The position numbers were made by a program, and so were the translations under genes. A stretch of 64,000 nt of DNA from Mycobacterium sp. ACS1612. Lineage in GTDB: Bacteria > Actinomycetota > Actinomycetes > Mycobacteriales > Mycobacteriaceae. The notes under the pieces were generated by a model. That model made no database searches. It had not been told where the DNA came from and saw only the letters and a list, made by a program, of their open reading frames with translations. The stretch is from positions 1 to 64,000 of the forward strand of contig NZ_LZHZ01000076.1 in assembly GCF_001667505.1 (NCBI RefSeq), read 5' to 3'. Shown here one piece after another: positions 18,504-27,387 of this stretch (the first letter of the stretch is position 1; each line of letters starts with the position of its first letter).

Positions 18504-18872
18504 GTTTGCCCCCTTGTGTCCCCATGTCTGTCCATTGCGATGTGGGCCCGCGAGCGCAGGTCCTGGACATCCCCGCCGAAACGCATGCTTCGGAATCGAG
18601 CCTCGACGGCACGCACGTGCAATTTTGGCCCCAGCCGACGAGGCCTCTAACATATTGACGACTCCGTCAAGCTGTCGTCATCGTGGCATCGACGCGTTGG
18701 GTTGTCCAGCATTTCCACTTCATTCACAGATAACGATCAAAAACTGGATCTGGGTGAAACGTTCAAAACAGCAGCGTGTTTCGTCTAGGCGAGAAGTCCA
18801 GTGCGATCCTCGACCGCAGTCATCGGCAGGATCTCGATTTGCCCTGCGAACCGGCAATCGCACAAATACCAT
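18504..18872. other. Island interior without recognisable gene
   Basis: About 370 bases between the 52-codon gene and the transposase relic. I see no frame with a ribosome site and believable composition. The promoter for the two island genes on the minus strand should lie here. Confidence 0.4.
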
Positions 18873-19130
18873 TCAGCACCATTGTTTGGGCGTGTGCCCC
18901 GTGTTGCCGTTATCGCGAGACTGAACGCGTCGCTCATCAAATTCGCCGCGTCGGCGCACGCCGGATGCGAGATGAAGCCGACCCTCGGCCTCATGGCGGG
19001 CCAACCAGGAATGCAGCGTCTGTCGCGAAACCCCTACCTTCGATGCGACCTGCGGAATCGACAACCCGTCACTGATCACCGCCAACGCGGCCTGATACGC
19101 TGCTCTGCCACGCTCAACTCCCTCATTTAG
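18873..19130 (-). pseudogene. IS481-type transposase, N-terminal relic
   Basis: Reading leftward from about 19128, the frame gives ERGRAAYQAALAVISDG, then SIPQVASKVGVSRQTLHSWL and ARHEAEG. This is the helix-turn-helix DNA-binding start of IS481-family transposases. Similarity stops at about 19000, and the following residues (RLHLASGVRRRGEFDE) do not fit. The DDE catalytic part is absent. The relic begins right beside the IS-end-like repeats at 19135-19200, as expected for the 5' end of such an element. Confidence 0.75.
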
Positions 19131-19134
19131 GGAG

Positions 19135-19200
19135 TGTCAAGAATCAACGGAAGCAACTGTCAAGCATCAGCCGACATAGAAACGTCAGCCATCACCCGAG
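19135..19200. repeat. IS-end-like triple repeat, right edge of the island
   Basis: Three motifs lie at 19135-19153 (TGTCAAGAATCAACGGAAG), 19158-19176 (TGTCAAGCATCAGCCGACA) and 19183-19200, spaced 23-25 bases. They match the array at 16660-16723 motif by motif and in the same orientation. The outer edge is 19 bases from the 3' end of the tRNA gene. The transposase relic starts on the inner side. Confidence 0.75.
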
Positions 19201-19218
19201 GAAAAACAGCCTCTGACG

Positions 19219-19292
19219 TGGGGCGGGCGGGGCTCGAACCCGCGACCAACGGATTATGAGTCCGCGGCTCTAACCGACTGAGCTACCGCCCC
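19219..19292 (-). tRNA. tRNA-Met (anticodon CAT), elongator type; lysidine tRNA-Ile possible
   Basis: A full cloverleaf can be drawn on the minus strand: acceptor GGGGCGG pairing with CCGCCCC, D-stem GCTC/GAGC, anticodon stem GCGGA/TCCGT with loop CTCATAA (anticodon CAT), and T-arm GCGGG-TTCGAGC-CCCGC. The discriminator is A and no CCA is encoded. The CAT anticodon fits elongator Met, but a tRNA-Ile modified to lysidine cannot be excluded by eye. Its 3' end faces the mobile island. Confidence 0.9.
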
Positions 19293-19546
19293 TGCGCATA
19301 GTTTCGCGGCACCAATGTTCGCACATGCTTCGCGGCCTGCCGCTGTTGAGTTGTCGCCCGGAGCCGGGCGCGGGAACAGACCGCCGCCTCGTCCGCCAGC
19401 CGACCGTCTGCGCGTCAACATCGCCATCCGAGACTCAGCCGCTAGAGAAATCGACGGGACGGTTAATTCCACGGCGGGCGGGGTAGTCCGGCCGTAGCGA
19501 GGCGGCCAAGACCTATGTGCTTGCCAAGCGCGGAAGGAGGCGCAAC

Positions 19547-19777
19547 ATGAGCGGTCGTTGGTCCATTTTGCCGGGCGCAATATTGTTTGCCGTCGGAGCG
19601 GTAGGAGCGGCGATCTGGCTGTGGGTCAAGCGAAGGAAGCTGGCGCTCGCGGCGGCTGCATCGGCACCGAAGCAAGCAACTGCGGCGGCTACGGAACAGG
19701 CGTCAGCGATACCGAATGCGGTGCCGGATCCGGCAGTAACGGACTCGGCATCAGAACTTCGGCCGTCAGCGCCGTAA
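19547..19777 (+). CDS. Small single-pass membrane protein
   Basis: The 76-residue protein begins at ATG 19547 with an ideal GGAAGGAGG site. One helix (ILPGAILFAVGAVGAAIWLW) is followed by KRRK, which would stay in the cytoplasm, and an Ala/Pro/Ser-rich tail of about 45 residues. No family is recognised. The J-domain gene follows 27 bases later in the same direction, so they are likely an operon. Confidence 0.7.
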   Translation: MSGRWSILPGAILFAVGAVGAAIWLWVKRRKLALAAAASAPKQATAAATEQASAIPNAVPDPAVTDSASELRPSAP

Positions 19778-19804
19778 ACCCCAGCCCCACAGGTGGATTA
19801 GCGA

Positions 19805-20104
19805 GTGGATTTTGACCCCTACGTCGTCTTGGGCGTGCCGTCAACCGCAACCGCCCAGGAGATTCGCCGCGCCTATCTCCAGCAAGTTCGGGAACATCAT
19901 CCCGACGCCAAACCCGCGATAGGGCAGTCGACGCCGTCCGCCGATGAGGCGCTTCGCCGAGTGGTGGAGGCCTACGAGTTGCTACGTGACCCTGAACGAC
20001 GGGCACGGTATGACCGCGCACACGCGCGTGCTGAATCCGCCTCCGCCTCCCTGCGGATCCCGGTCGTGGGCTTAAGCTTTCGCGTGAGGTGGCTTTCGGA
20101 CTGA
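19805..20104 (+). CDS. Small J-domain (DnaJ-like) protein
   Basis: The 99-residue protein is little more than a J domain: DPYVVLGVPSTATAQEIRRA, the HPD motif in EHHPDAKP, and LLRDPERRARYDRAHA. J domains stimulate the ATPase of Hsp70. There is no Gly/Phe region or zinc domain, so it would be a specialised type III J protein. It starts at GTG 19805. It is probably co-transcribed with the membrane protein gene just upstream, which could suggest a membrane-linked role. Confidence 0.8.
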   Translation: MDFDPYVVLGVPSTATAQEIRRAYLQQVREHHPDAKPAIGQSTPSADEALRRVVEAYELLRDPERRARYDRAHARAESASASLRIPVVGLSFRVRWLSD

Positions 20105-20135
20105 AATCCGTGGAATGTCGCTTCAAGCTGGGCGC

Positions 20136-20981
20136 CTAGCCGACCACCGTCTGCCCGTCGGCGTCGATCCGGAACAACTCCGTCCCCTCCGCCACCTGCG
20201 CCGCGTCCGCACCGAGTGCCACCATGATCTTGTTGCAGGCATTGCGCATCACGTCCAGCGTCAGCTCGAACGCCTCCTCCTCGGTGAACTGGACCCGCAC
20301 CCCGGCCACCACGTCCCGGTCGATCCGCGACGGCGTCCAGATCAACGCGTCCACATACCTCAGCGCCGCCTTGTGCCGCTCCGACAGCCGCTCCGAAGTC
20401 CCGTAGTCCTCGATGTCGGCATACAGCGACTCCGATCCCCCGGCATCCAACGCCCCGCCCTCGCGCCGCGACTTACACAGCCGGCAGTTGTGCTGCGTCG
20501 CCCCGCGTAGCCGCACCACCTCCGTCGTCACCGGGTCCAACGCCCGCAGGCGCGCGACCGCGGGCACGAAGTCCTTCAGCAGCGCAGGGATCGGATCGGT
20601 GTCGTGATCCCAGTCCGGTGTCCCGCCGTTGCCCGGCTTGCCCATCCCCAATGCCTCGAAGCCCGCCCACACCCGAGGCACGAAATCGGCGATGAACATC
20701 GCCGCCACCGTGCGAAACGCGTTCTTGCCCAACGCCGCAACGAACTGCGCCCGCTGATTGTCCCCGATGCCCGACACGTCGACCGCGAACTGGTCGGCGA
20801 ACGCCGCCACCACCGCGTCGTGCTCGCGCGCGTCGTCGATGAGGTCGACTTCCGTCGGCAACGGCGGCAGCGACAGCGCCCTGGCGCACGTCAGCCGGAT
20901 CACCGTGTCGAGACGCGGATCACCCGACGACAACGCGACCAGTCCGGCCAGGCGTGAGGGCAAAGCTTCTTCGTCAGCCAC
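20136..20981 (-). CDS. Carboxymuconolactone decarboxylase/AhpD-like protein (Rv2313c-like)
   Basis: The 281-residue protein is of the AhpD-like superfamily. The redox motif is visible as QHNCRLCKSRR (a CxxC) at about residue 165, preceded by TTEVVRLRGA as in carboxymuconolactone decarboxylase-type peroxidases. The second half (ALRYVDALIWTPSRI, then ELTLDVMRNACNKIMVALG) is the usual helical bundle. It lies 7 bases after tldE and follows tldD-tldE as in M. tuberculosis, where I recall it as Rv2313c. The physiological substrate is unknown. Confidence 0.82.
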   Translation of the reverse strand: MADEEALPSRLAGLVALSSGDPRLDTVIRLTCARALSLPPLPTEVDLIDDAREHDAVVAAFADQFAVDVSGIGDNQRAQFVAALGKNAFRTVAAMFIADFVPRVWAGFEALGMGKPGNGGTPDWDHDTDPIPALLKDFVPAVARLRALDPVTTEVVRLRGATQHNCRLCKSRREGGALDAGGSESLYADIEDYGTSERLSERHKAALRYVDALIWTPSRIDRDVVAGVRVQFTEEEAFELTLDVMRNACNKIMVALGADAAQVAEGTELFRIDADGQTVVG

Positions 20982-20988
20982 CCATGGA

Positions 20989-22362
20989 TTATTGCGCCTG
21001 ACTCACCGACGACATGTGAAAGTCAGGGATCCGCAGCGACGGCATCGCCGCACGCGTCGCCCAATCGCCCCACTCCCGCGGCAGCGTCACCTCACTGACA
21101 CCGGCCTCCGTGGCGCGCCGCAGCAGATCCAGCGGGCTCTCGTTGAACCGGAAGTTGTTGACGGCCGCCGTCACCTCGCCGTCTTCGATTAGGTACACGC
21201 CGTCGCGGGTCAGGCCCGTCAACAGCAGCACGGTCGGGTCCACGGTGCGGATGTACCACAGCGTGGTGAGCAGCAGCCCCCGCTCGGTCCCCGCGATCAT
21301 GTCCGCCAGGCTGGCCGACCCACCCGTCATCAACAGATTCTCCGCGGGCACCGTCACCGGAGCCCCGAACTCGGTGGCCGCCGCGCGTGGATACGCCAGC
21401 GCGTTGATCGTCCCGTCCCGGACCCAATCCACCCGCCCGACGTCCATGCCGTTGTCGAACACCGACATCCGCTCCGACGAACTGGGCGCCACCACAAACG
21501 GTGTGCACTCCAACCCAGGGGCGGCCGGGTCGGAGTACAACGTCAGCGGCAGATCGGTCAGCCTCTCCCCGACCCGCGTTCCGCCGCCGGGCGCCGACAA
21601 CGCCGTGCGGCCCTCCTGCGCACCCCGGCCACCCATCGACCAGGTCAGGTTGATCATCATGTCCGCCACCGTCGACGGCGGCATGATCGTCTCGTACCGC
21701 CCGGCAGGCAACTCGACGGTGCGCTTCGCCCACCCCAGTTGAGTGGACAGCCGCTCGAGCAGCGAATCAATTGGCACATCAACGAAATTCGGGGCGCCCA
21801 CGCCTGCCCATGCGCTGGCGCCACCACGTTTGGCGTTGATCTCCATTGAGCCTGTCGGCTGCGTGTACCGCCGCCGCAACCCGCTCGAGGTGGCGACGAA
21901 CGTCGTCTCCACGATGTGCCGGGCATACCCGTACAACCGGTCCGCGCCGCGAAACGCTTGCGCCAGCGGCTTCGCGATGCCCGCGAACACATGTGCCCCG
22001 GTACCGGGCACCGGCGCATCCCAATCGATCGGGACGTCACCACCCGGCAACGGCGGCGCGCCGTCGCTCGCCTCAGGAGCCGACGCCGCCGTCCGCTGTG
22101 ACGCCGCGACCAGATCCGCGATCACGGCGGGGTCCACAGCGCTGGACCGCATCGACCCCACATGCGCGGTATCTCCCCGCCGCACAATCGAAACGACCGT
22201 TGTGGTCCGGCTCACCGATTCGCCGTTTGTGGTCATCGAATTGCCCGCCCACCGCAGTGCGGCGTCGGCGCGGTCGGTGACCACGACGATCGTCTCGTCG
22301 GCCCCACCCAGCCGCGCCGCCTCGGCCAGCGCAGTGTCAACGACCTGTTGCGCGCCGATCAT
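20989..22362 (-). CDS. tldE: TldE/PmbA family protein
   Basis: Non-catalytic partner of the TldD protease, 457 residues. TldD/TldE heterodimers trim peptides and unfolded proteins, including leader peptides of modified antibiotics in other bacteria. The family pattern is visible from IVVVTDRADAALRWAGN near the start to EDGEVTAAVNNFRFNESP near the end; it lacks the HExxxH motif, as TldE should. Its ATG overlaps the tldD stop by four bases (ATGA), indicating translational coupling. Confidence 0.9.
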   Translation of the reverse strand: MIGAQQVVDTALAEAARLGGADETIVVVTDRADAALRWAGNSMTTNGESVSRTTTVVSIVRRGDTAHVGSMRSSAVDPAVIADLVAASQRTAASAPEASDGAPPLPGGDVPIDWDAPVPGTGAHVFAGIAKPLAQAFRGADRLYGYARHIVETTFVATSSGLRRRYTQPTGSMEINAKRGGASAWAGVGAPNFVDVPIDSLLERLSTQLGWAKRTVELPAGRYETIMPPSTVADMMINLTWSMGGRGAQEGRTALSAPGGGTRVGERLTDLPLTLYSDPAAPGLECTPFVVAPSSSERMSVFDNGMDVGRVDWVRDGTINALAYPRAAATEFGAPVTVPAENLLMTGGSASLADMIAGTERGLLLTTLWYIRTVDPTVLLLTGLTRDGVYLIEDGEVTAAVNNFRFNESPLDLLRRATEAGVSEVTLPREWGDWATRAAMPSLRIPDFHMSSVSQAQ

Positions 22363-23876
22363 CGTCCCGCCTCCGACACCGTGTTGAGCACGTTGATGCC
22401 GCGGAACAGCGCCGACGGGCAGCCGTGGCTGACCGCCGCCACCTGGCCCGGTTGCGCCTTACCGCAATTGAACGCACCACCCAGCCGCCACGTCGACGGC
22501 CCGCCAACGGCTTCCATCGCACCCCAGAAGTCGGTGGTGGTCGCCTGATACGCGACGTCGCGCACCTGACCGTCCAGCCTGCCATCGCGGATCCGGAAGA
22601 ACCGCTGCCCGGTGAACTGGAAGTTGTAGCGCTGCATGTCGATTGACCAACTCTTGTCACCGACAATGTAGATGCCGTCCTCGACGCGGCCGATCAGGTC
22701 TTCGGTGGTGACGTCGGCGGCGGAGGGCTGCAGTGACACGTTGGCCATCCGCTGGATCGGCACGTGGTGCGGCGAGTCGGCGTAGGAGCAGCCGTTGGAC
22801 CGCGCGACGCCGAGGCGCGGGGCGAACACCCGATCCAGTTGATAGCCGACGAAAACGCCGTCGCGCACCAGATCCCAACTCTGTGCGCGCACCCCCTCAT
22901 CGTCGAAACCGACTGTCGCCAAACCGTAGTCGACGGTCCGGTCGGCGGTGACATTCATCACCGGCGAGCCGTAGCGCATAGTGCCGAGCGTGTCCGGCGT
23001 CGCGAACGACGTGCCCGCGTACGCGGCCTCGTAGCCGATCGCCCTGTCGTATTCGGTGGCGTGGCCGATCGATTCGTGAATCGTCAGCCAGAGGTTGGAC
23101 GGGTCGATCACCAGATCGGTCGGCCCGGCGGTCACCGACGGCGCCTTGAGCTTTTCGGCGAGCAGTGACGGCAGCTGCGCCAGTTCGTCGGTCCAGTTCC
23201 ACGGCTCGTCGTCGACGACGTATTCCCAGCCCCGCGCCGTCGGCGGCGCCAGCGTGCGCATCGACTCGAACATGCCCGCCGCGGCGTCGACCGTGACCGC
23301 CTCCAACGACGGCTGCACCCGCACCCGCTGCTGGGTGATCGACGTGCCGAAGGTGTCGGCGTAGAACGTCTGCTCCTTCGCCGTGTGCAACCCGGCCGAG
23401 ACGTGGTCGACGCCGTCGGCCGCCAGCAGCCGGCCCGAGTACTCGCCCAGCACCGCGATCTTGTCGGCAACGCCGACGGTGAACGGGTCGATCCGGTAGT
23501 CCGACACCCAGGTCACGTCGGAGTAGACCGGTTCGGCGGCCAACTCGATGCGCTCGGCGTTCAACGGGGCCAACGTTCTGGCCACCTGCACGGCGCGTCG
23601 CGCGGTCTCGATGGCCACGGCCGGGTCCAGCTCCGCGTGGGAGGCGAAGCCCCAGGTGCCGTCGACGATCACCCGCACGGCCATGCCGATCTCCTGGTCG
23701 ACCACCGCGGTCTCCAGTTCACCGTCACGCAACTGCATGATCTCGGTGGTGATGGCATGTATGCGCAGGTCGGCGTAATTGGCGCCGGCTTCGATGGCGG
23801 CGGTAAGGGCGGCGTCGGCGAGCTGATGTCGCGGCAACGCGAGGAAATCGGGGTCCACCCGGTGCGGCGCTGTCAC
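22359..23876 (-). CDS. tldD: TldD metalloprotease
   Basis: Zinc-dependent protease subunit, 505 residues, the same length as I recall for M. tuberculosis Rv2315c. The zinc motif HESIGH (HExxxH) lies at about residue 260 in WLTIHESIGHATEYDR. Other family blocks are GWEYVVDDEPW and SADVTTEDLIGRVEDGIYI. The GTG start at 23876 is chosen because similarity begins at TAPHRVDP; the frame stays open upstream but into the divergent uspA gene. It is first in the tldD-tldE-AhpD-like operon. No modified-peptide precursor gene was noticed next to it. Confidence 0.92.
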   Translation of the reverse strand: MTAPHRVDPDFLALPRHQLADAALTAAIEAGANYADLRIHAITTEIMQLRDGELETAVVDQEIGMAVRVIVDGTWGFASHAELDPAVAIETARRAVQVARTLAPLNAERIELAAEPVYSDVTWVSDYRIDPFTVGVADKIAVLGEYSGRLLAADGVDHVSAGLHTAKEQTFYADTFGTSITQQRVRVQPSLEAVTVDAAAGMFESMRTLAPPTARGWEYVVDDEPWNWTDELAQLPSLLAEKLKAPSVTAGPTDLVIDPSNLWLTIHESIGHATEYDRAIGYEAAYAGTSFATPDTLGTMRYGSPVMNVTADRTVDYGLATVGFDDEGVRAQSWDLVRDGVFVGYQLDRVFAPRLGVARSNGCSYADSPHHVPIQRMANVSLQPSAADVTTEDLIGRVEDGIYIVGDKSWSIDMQRYNFQFTGQRFFRIRDGRLDGQVRDVAYQATTTDFWGAMEAVGGPSTWRLGGAFNCGKAQPGQVAAVSHGCPSALFRGINVLNTVSEAGR

Positions 23877-23921
23877 GCCACCACCGTAGTGGCAGGCCAG
23901 CGGGTTCGTTTTAATGGCTCG

Positions 23922-24794
23922 GTGGCAGCAAACCGGATCCGGTCGACGGCTTTGGGTTACACGCTGCTCGCTCCCAGCCTGTTCGGCGTGGTGACCTTCC
24001 TGCTGCTGCCCATCCTGGTGGTGTTGTGGCTGAGCCTGCACCGCTGGGACCTGCTCGGCCCGATTCGGTATGTCGGACTGGACAATTGGCAGTCGGTGCT
24101 CACCGACTCTTCGTTTGCGACGTCGCTGCTGGTGACGCTGGCGTTCATTGCGATGGTGGTGCCCGTCCAGACCGTGCTCGGATTGATCGCCGCCGCGATG
24201 TTGTCTCGCGGGCTTCCCGGCAGCGGATTCTTCCGGACGCTGTACGTGCTGCCGTGGATCTGCGCGCCGCTGGCCATCGCGGTGTTGTGGCGGTGGATCC
24301 TGGCGCCCACCGACGGCGCCGTCAGCACCCTGCTCGGCCATCAGATCGAATGGCTGACCGATCCGGATCTTGCGCTGCCCGTGGTCTCCGCGGTCGTGGT
24401 GTGGACCAACGTCGGCTACGTCACGCTGTTCTTCCTGGCGGGCATCCTCGCCATCCCCGAGGACATCCACAACGCGGCCCGCACCGACGGCGCGACCACC
24501 TGGCAGCGGTTCCGCCGCATCACACTGCCGATGCTGCGACCCACGTTGTTCTTCGTGACGGTCACCGGGGTCATCAGCGCAGCGCAGGTTTTCGACACCG
24601 TGTACGCGTTGACCGGCGGCGGCCCGCAGGGTCGCACCGATCTGGTGGCGCACCGCATCTACGCCGAGGCGTTCGGAGCGGCGGCGGTCGGCCGCGCCGC
24701 GGTGATGGCGGTGGTGCTCTTCGTGTTGCTGGTCGGCGTGACGACCGTGCAGCACTTGTATTTTCGGCGACGGATCACCTATGACCTCACTTAG
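23922..24794 (+). CDS. uspA: Sugar ABC transporter permease UspA
   Basis: Membrane component of a carbohydrate-type ABC importer, about 290 residues with six predicted helices. The binding-protein-dependent permease signature is seen as NAARTDGATTWQRFRRITLP (EAA loop). The start is GTG 23922, soon after the divergent tldD start at 23876. Its end overlaps the uspB start by 14 bases. Order uspA-uspB-uspC without an ATPase gene matches M. tuberculosis Rv2316-2318; the ATPase must be supplied from elsewhere. Confidence 0.9.
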   Translation: MAANRIRSTALGYTLLAPSLFGVVTFLLLPILVVLWLSLHRWDLLGPIRYVGLDNWQSVLTDSSFATSLLVTLAFIAMVVPVQTVLGLIAAAMLSRGLPGSGFFRTLYVLPWICAPLAIAVLWRWILAPTDGAVSTLLGHQIEWLTDPDLALPVVSAVVVWTNVGYVTLFFLAGILAIPEDIHNAARTDGATTWQRFRRITLPMLRPTLFFVTVTGVISAAQVFDTVYALTGGGPQGRTDLVAHRIYAEAFGAAAVGRAAVMAVVLFVLLVGVTTVQHLYFRRRITYDLT

Positions 24795-25596
24795 CCGCGT
24801 CGTCATCTATCTCGGGCTGGCGATCGGCGCGGTGATCACGTTGGCGCCGTTCGCGTCGGGCCTGCTGACGTCGTTCACCTCGGCGCGCCAGTTCAACACC
24901 ACGTCGCCGCTGTCGTGGCCCGATCCGCCGACGCTGCATAACTACACCGGTCTGGCCGACGCAGGGTTCGGTCGGGCGATACTGGTCACCGCGTTGATGA
25001 CGGCGGTGATCCTGCTCGGGCAGTTGACGTTCTCGGTGTTCGCCGCGTATGCCTTTGCCCGACTTTAGTTTCCGGGTCGGGACGCGCTGTTCTGGGTGTA
25101 CATCGCCACGCTGATGGTGCCGGCGACGGTGACCGTGGTGCCGCTGTACCTGATGATGGCCGAGGCCGGGCTGCGAAGCACGTTCTGGGCGTTGGTGTTG
25201 CCGTTCATGTTCGGCTCGCCGTATGCCATCTTCTTGCTGCGTGAGTACTTTCGCGGAATTCCCGCCGACCTGATCAACGCCGCCCGCGTCGACGGCGCCC
25301 ACACGCTGGACATCATCTGGCATGTGGTGGTGCCCGCCAGTCGACCGATTCTGGTGACACTGGCGCTGATCACGACTGTCAGTCAGTGGAACAACTTCAT
25401 GTGGCCGCTGGTGATCACCAGCGGAAGCAAGTGGCAGGTGTTGACGGTCGCGACCGCGGGCCTGCAGTCGCGGTACAACGCGCAGTGGACGTTGGTGATG
25501 GCGGCGACGACGGTGGCGATGGTCCCGCTGATCGTGTTGTTCGTGGTGATGGGCCGCCACATCGTCCGCTCGATCGTCGTCACGGGGCTGAAATGA
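24781..25596 (+). pseudogene. uspB: Sugar ABC transporter permease UspB, interrupted by an in-frame amber codon
   Basis: The second permease of the Usp importer would be 271 residues. Codon 96 is TAG (25066-25068) in FAARL*FPGRDALFWV-like context (AYAFARL, stop, FPGRDALF). The same frame then continues with normal permease sequence, including NAARVDGAHTLDIIWHVVVP and QWNNFMWPLVITSG, to a stop at 25594. From memory, UspB has Gln here, so a single CAG to TAG change explains it. The gene is broken, unless the stop is read through or is a sequencing error. Both flanking genes are intact and overlap it. Confidence 0.88.
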
Positions 25597-26876
25597 CCTG
25601 GCGGCCACGCGCTTCGACGCTCGTGTTCACCGGGTTGGCGCTGACGCTGACGGTGCTGCTGGTGTTCGCGACGCTGCTGGGCCGATCCGGGGAGCCCGCA
25701 GGGCGGACGGTGGTGACGGTGCGGTTGTGGGACGAGCAGGTAGCCGCCGCCTATCGGGAGTCGTTCGCCGCGTTTTCTCGTGAGCACCCCGACATCGAGG
25801 TCCGCGTCAACGTCGTGGCCTACTCGAGCTACTTCGACACCTTGCGCACCGACGTGGCGGGCGACGGCGCCGATGACATCTTCTGGCTGTCCAACGCCTA
25901 CTTCTCCGGCTACGCCGACAGCGGTCGGCTGATGAAGATCGACCGTTCGCCCGCATGGGAGCCGTCGGTGGTCGAGCAGTTCACCCGGCACGAAACATTG
26001 TGGGCCGTACCGCAACTCACCGACGCCGGCATCGCGTTGTATTACAACGCTGACCTGCTGGCCGCCGCGGGCGTCGATCCGCGTGAACTGTCGTCGCTGC
26101 GCTGGTCACTCGGCGGCGACGACACGCTGCGGCCGCTGCTGGCCCGGTTGACGTTGGACGCTGACGGCCGTCGGCAGTGGGGCTACAACGCCGCCAACGA
26201 TCTGCAGGGCATCTATCTCAACTACATCGGGTCAACGGGCGGGGTGTTCTCCGACGGCGACCGGTTCGCGTTCGACAACCCGCAGGCGGCGTCGGCGTTC
26301 GAGTATCTGGTCCGGCTGATCAACACCGATCACGTCGCTCCGCCTGCGTCGGACACCAACGACAACGGCGACTTCTCCCGCAACCAGTTCCTGCAGGGCC
26401 GGATGGCGCTGTTCCAATCCGGCACCTACAACCTGGCCGCTGTCGCCGATCAGGCGCCGTTCCGCTGGGGGGTCGCGATGATGCCCTCCGGGCCGAAGGG
26501 CCGCGTCAGCGTGACGAATGGCATTGCTGCGGCAGGCAATTCGGCGACCAGACATCCCGACGCGGCGCGGCAGGTGTTGGCGTGGATGGGCAGCCGGCGC
26601 GGCAACGAGTTCCTTGGCGCGAAGGGCGCCGCGATTCCGGCTGTACTTGCCGCGCAATCCGTCTACCACAAGTACTGGGCCTCGCGCGGCGTCGACGTGA
26701 GCCCGTTCTTCCGGGTGCTGCAGGGTCCACGCATCGCCGCGCCGGGCGGGGAGGGCTTCGCGGCCGGATTCGATGCGCTGAAGCCGTACTTCGACGAGAT
26801 GTTCCTCGGCCGCGCCGATGTGCCGACGACCCTGCGCGAGGCGCAGAAGGCGGCCAACGCCGCCGCCGCGCGCTGA
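25593..26876 (+). CDS. uspC: Sugar ABC transporter substrate-binding protein UspC
   Basis: Extracellular solute-binding protein of the Usp importer, 427 residues. An N-terminal signal anchor (ASTLVFTGLALTLTVLLVFA) has no lipobox cysteine. The binding-protein fold is shown by VTVRLWDEQVAAAYRESFAA, NAYFSGYADSGRLMKID and GIALYYNADLLAAAG. ATG 25593 overlaps the uspB stop by four bases. M. tuberculosis UspC binds amino sugars or glycerophosphodiester head groups; whether that applies here is inference. With uspB broken, import by this set is doubtful. Confidence 0.9.
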   Translation: MTWRPRASTLVFTGLALTLTVLLVFATLLGRSGEPAGRTVVTVRLWDEQVAAAYRESFAAFSREHPDIEVRVNVVAYSSYFDTLRTDVAGDGADDIFWLSNAYFSGYADSGRLMKIDRSPAWEPSVVEQFTRHETLWAVPQLTDAGIALYYNADLLAAAGVDPRELSSLRWSLGGDDTLRPLLARLTLDADGRRQWGYNAANDLQGIYLNYIGSTGGVFSDGDRFAFDNPQAASAFEYLVRLINTDHVAPPASDTNDNGDFSRNQFLQGRMALFQSGTYNLAAVADQAPFRWGVAMMPSGPKGRVSVTNGIAAAGNSATRHPDAARQVLAWMGSRRGNEFLGAKGAAIPAVLAAQSVYHKYWASRGVDVSPFFRVLQGPRIAAPGGEGFAAGFDALKPYFDEMFLGRADVPTTLREAQKAANAAAAR

Positions 26877-26900
26877 CTCTGCGCCGCTAGTCCGTTGTTG

Positions 26901-27368
26901 TCACTGTGCAGGCGGTGTCGCCGACGCAGGTGGTGGGGCCGAAGCGGCGGGTTTTGCCGGCCGCAAGACCTTGACGAACCCTGTAACCGCAGTGATCAAC
27001 CCGGTCACAGCGACGACCAGTGTCGTGACAAGCCCGATTGTCGCGGCGGTGCTGTTGAGAAGCCCTCCGCCGGGGGCAGCAGTCGCGCTCGGTGCGGGCG
27101 CCTGAGCACCCGCCGGGGTGGCTGCTGAGGGCGCGGTCACAGTAACCGTGGCTGGCGCAACTACGGTCACCGTGACTGGCTCTGGCATGGACGGACCAGG
27201 CTCGAAGGAGGGGGCTGGACCTGGTACAACTTCCGGAATTGTTGTTTGAGGTAGGCCCGTAGCGGTCGATGGCGGTAATGGCGGCTGGACTGGTCCTCCC
27301 GCTATCGGTCCGTCGCTCGGCTGCTCAGACGTCGTCGGTAGATAGGTTGGCTTCGGTGACGCCCGCAC
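26901..27368 (-). CDS. Proline-rich protein with C-terminal membrane helix
   Basis: The 155-residue protein starts at GTG 27368, 19 bases after the cyclase stop, so it is probably co-transcribed. The first 100 residues are Pro/Thr/Ala/Val-rich and disordered, with VTVTVVAPATVTVTAP repeats. One helix follows (AATIGLVTTLVVAVTGLITA), then basic KVLRPAKP. It is a tail-anchored or stalk-like protein of unknown function. No family is recognised. Confidence 0.6.
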   Translation of the reverse strand: MRASPKPTYLPTTSEQPSDGPIAGGPVQPPLPPSTATGLPQTTIPEVVPGPAPSFEPGPSMPEPVTVTVVAPATVTVTAPSAATPAGAQAPAPSATAAPGGGLLNSTAATIGLVTTLVVAVTGLITAVTGFVKVLRPAKPAASAPPPASATPPAQ

Positions 27369-27387
27369 CGCAGAGTCAGCGTCCGCG

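Noticed and set aside
18785..18994. Small minus-strand frame beside the transposase relic
   Set aside because: The 69-residue product shows no transposase catalytic motif and no ribosome site; probably decayed mobile-element DNA.
19200..19292. Phage-type attachment site at the tRNA 3' end
   Set aside because: I could not find a second copy of the tRNA 3' sequence at the other edge of the island near 16660, and no integrase is present; the IS-end arrays explain the edges better.
22359..24806. Extension of tldD upstream to about 815 codons
   Set aside because: The extra 5' part is antisense to uspA and compositionally a shadow; the 505-codon version from GTG 23876 matches the family length.
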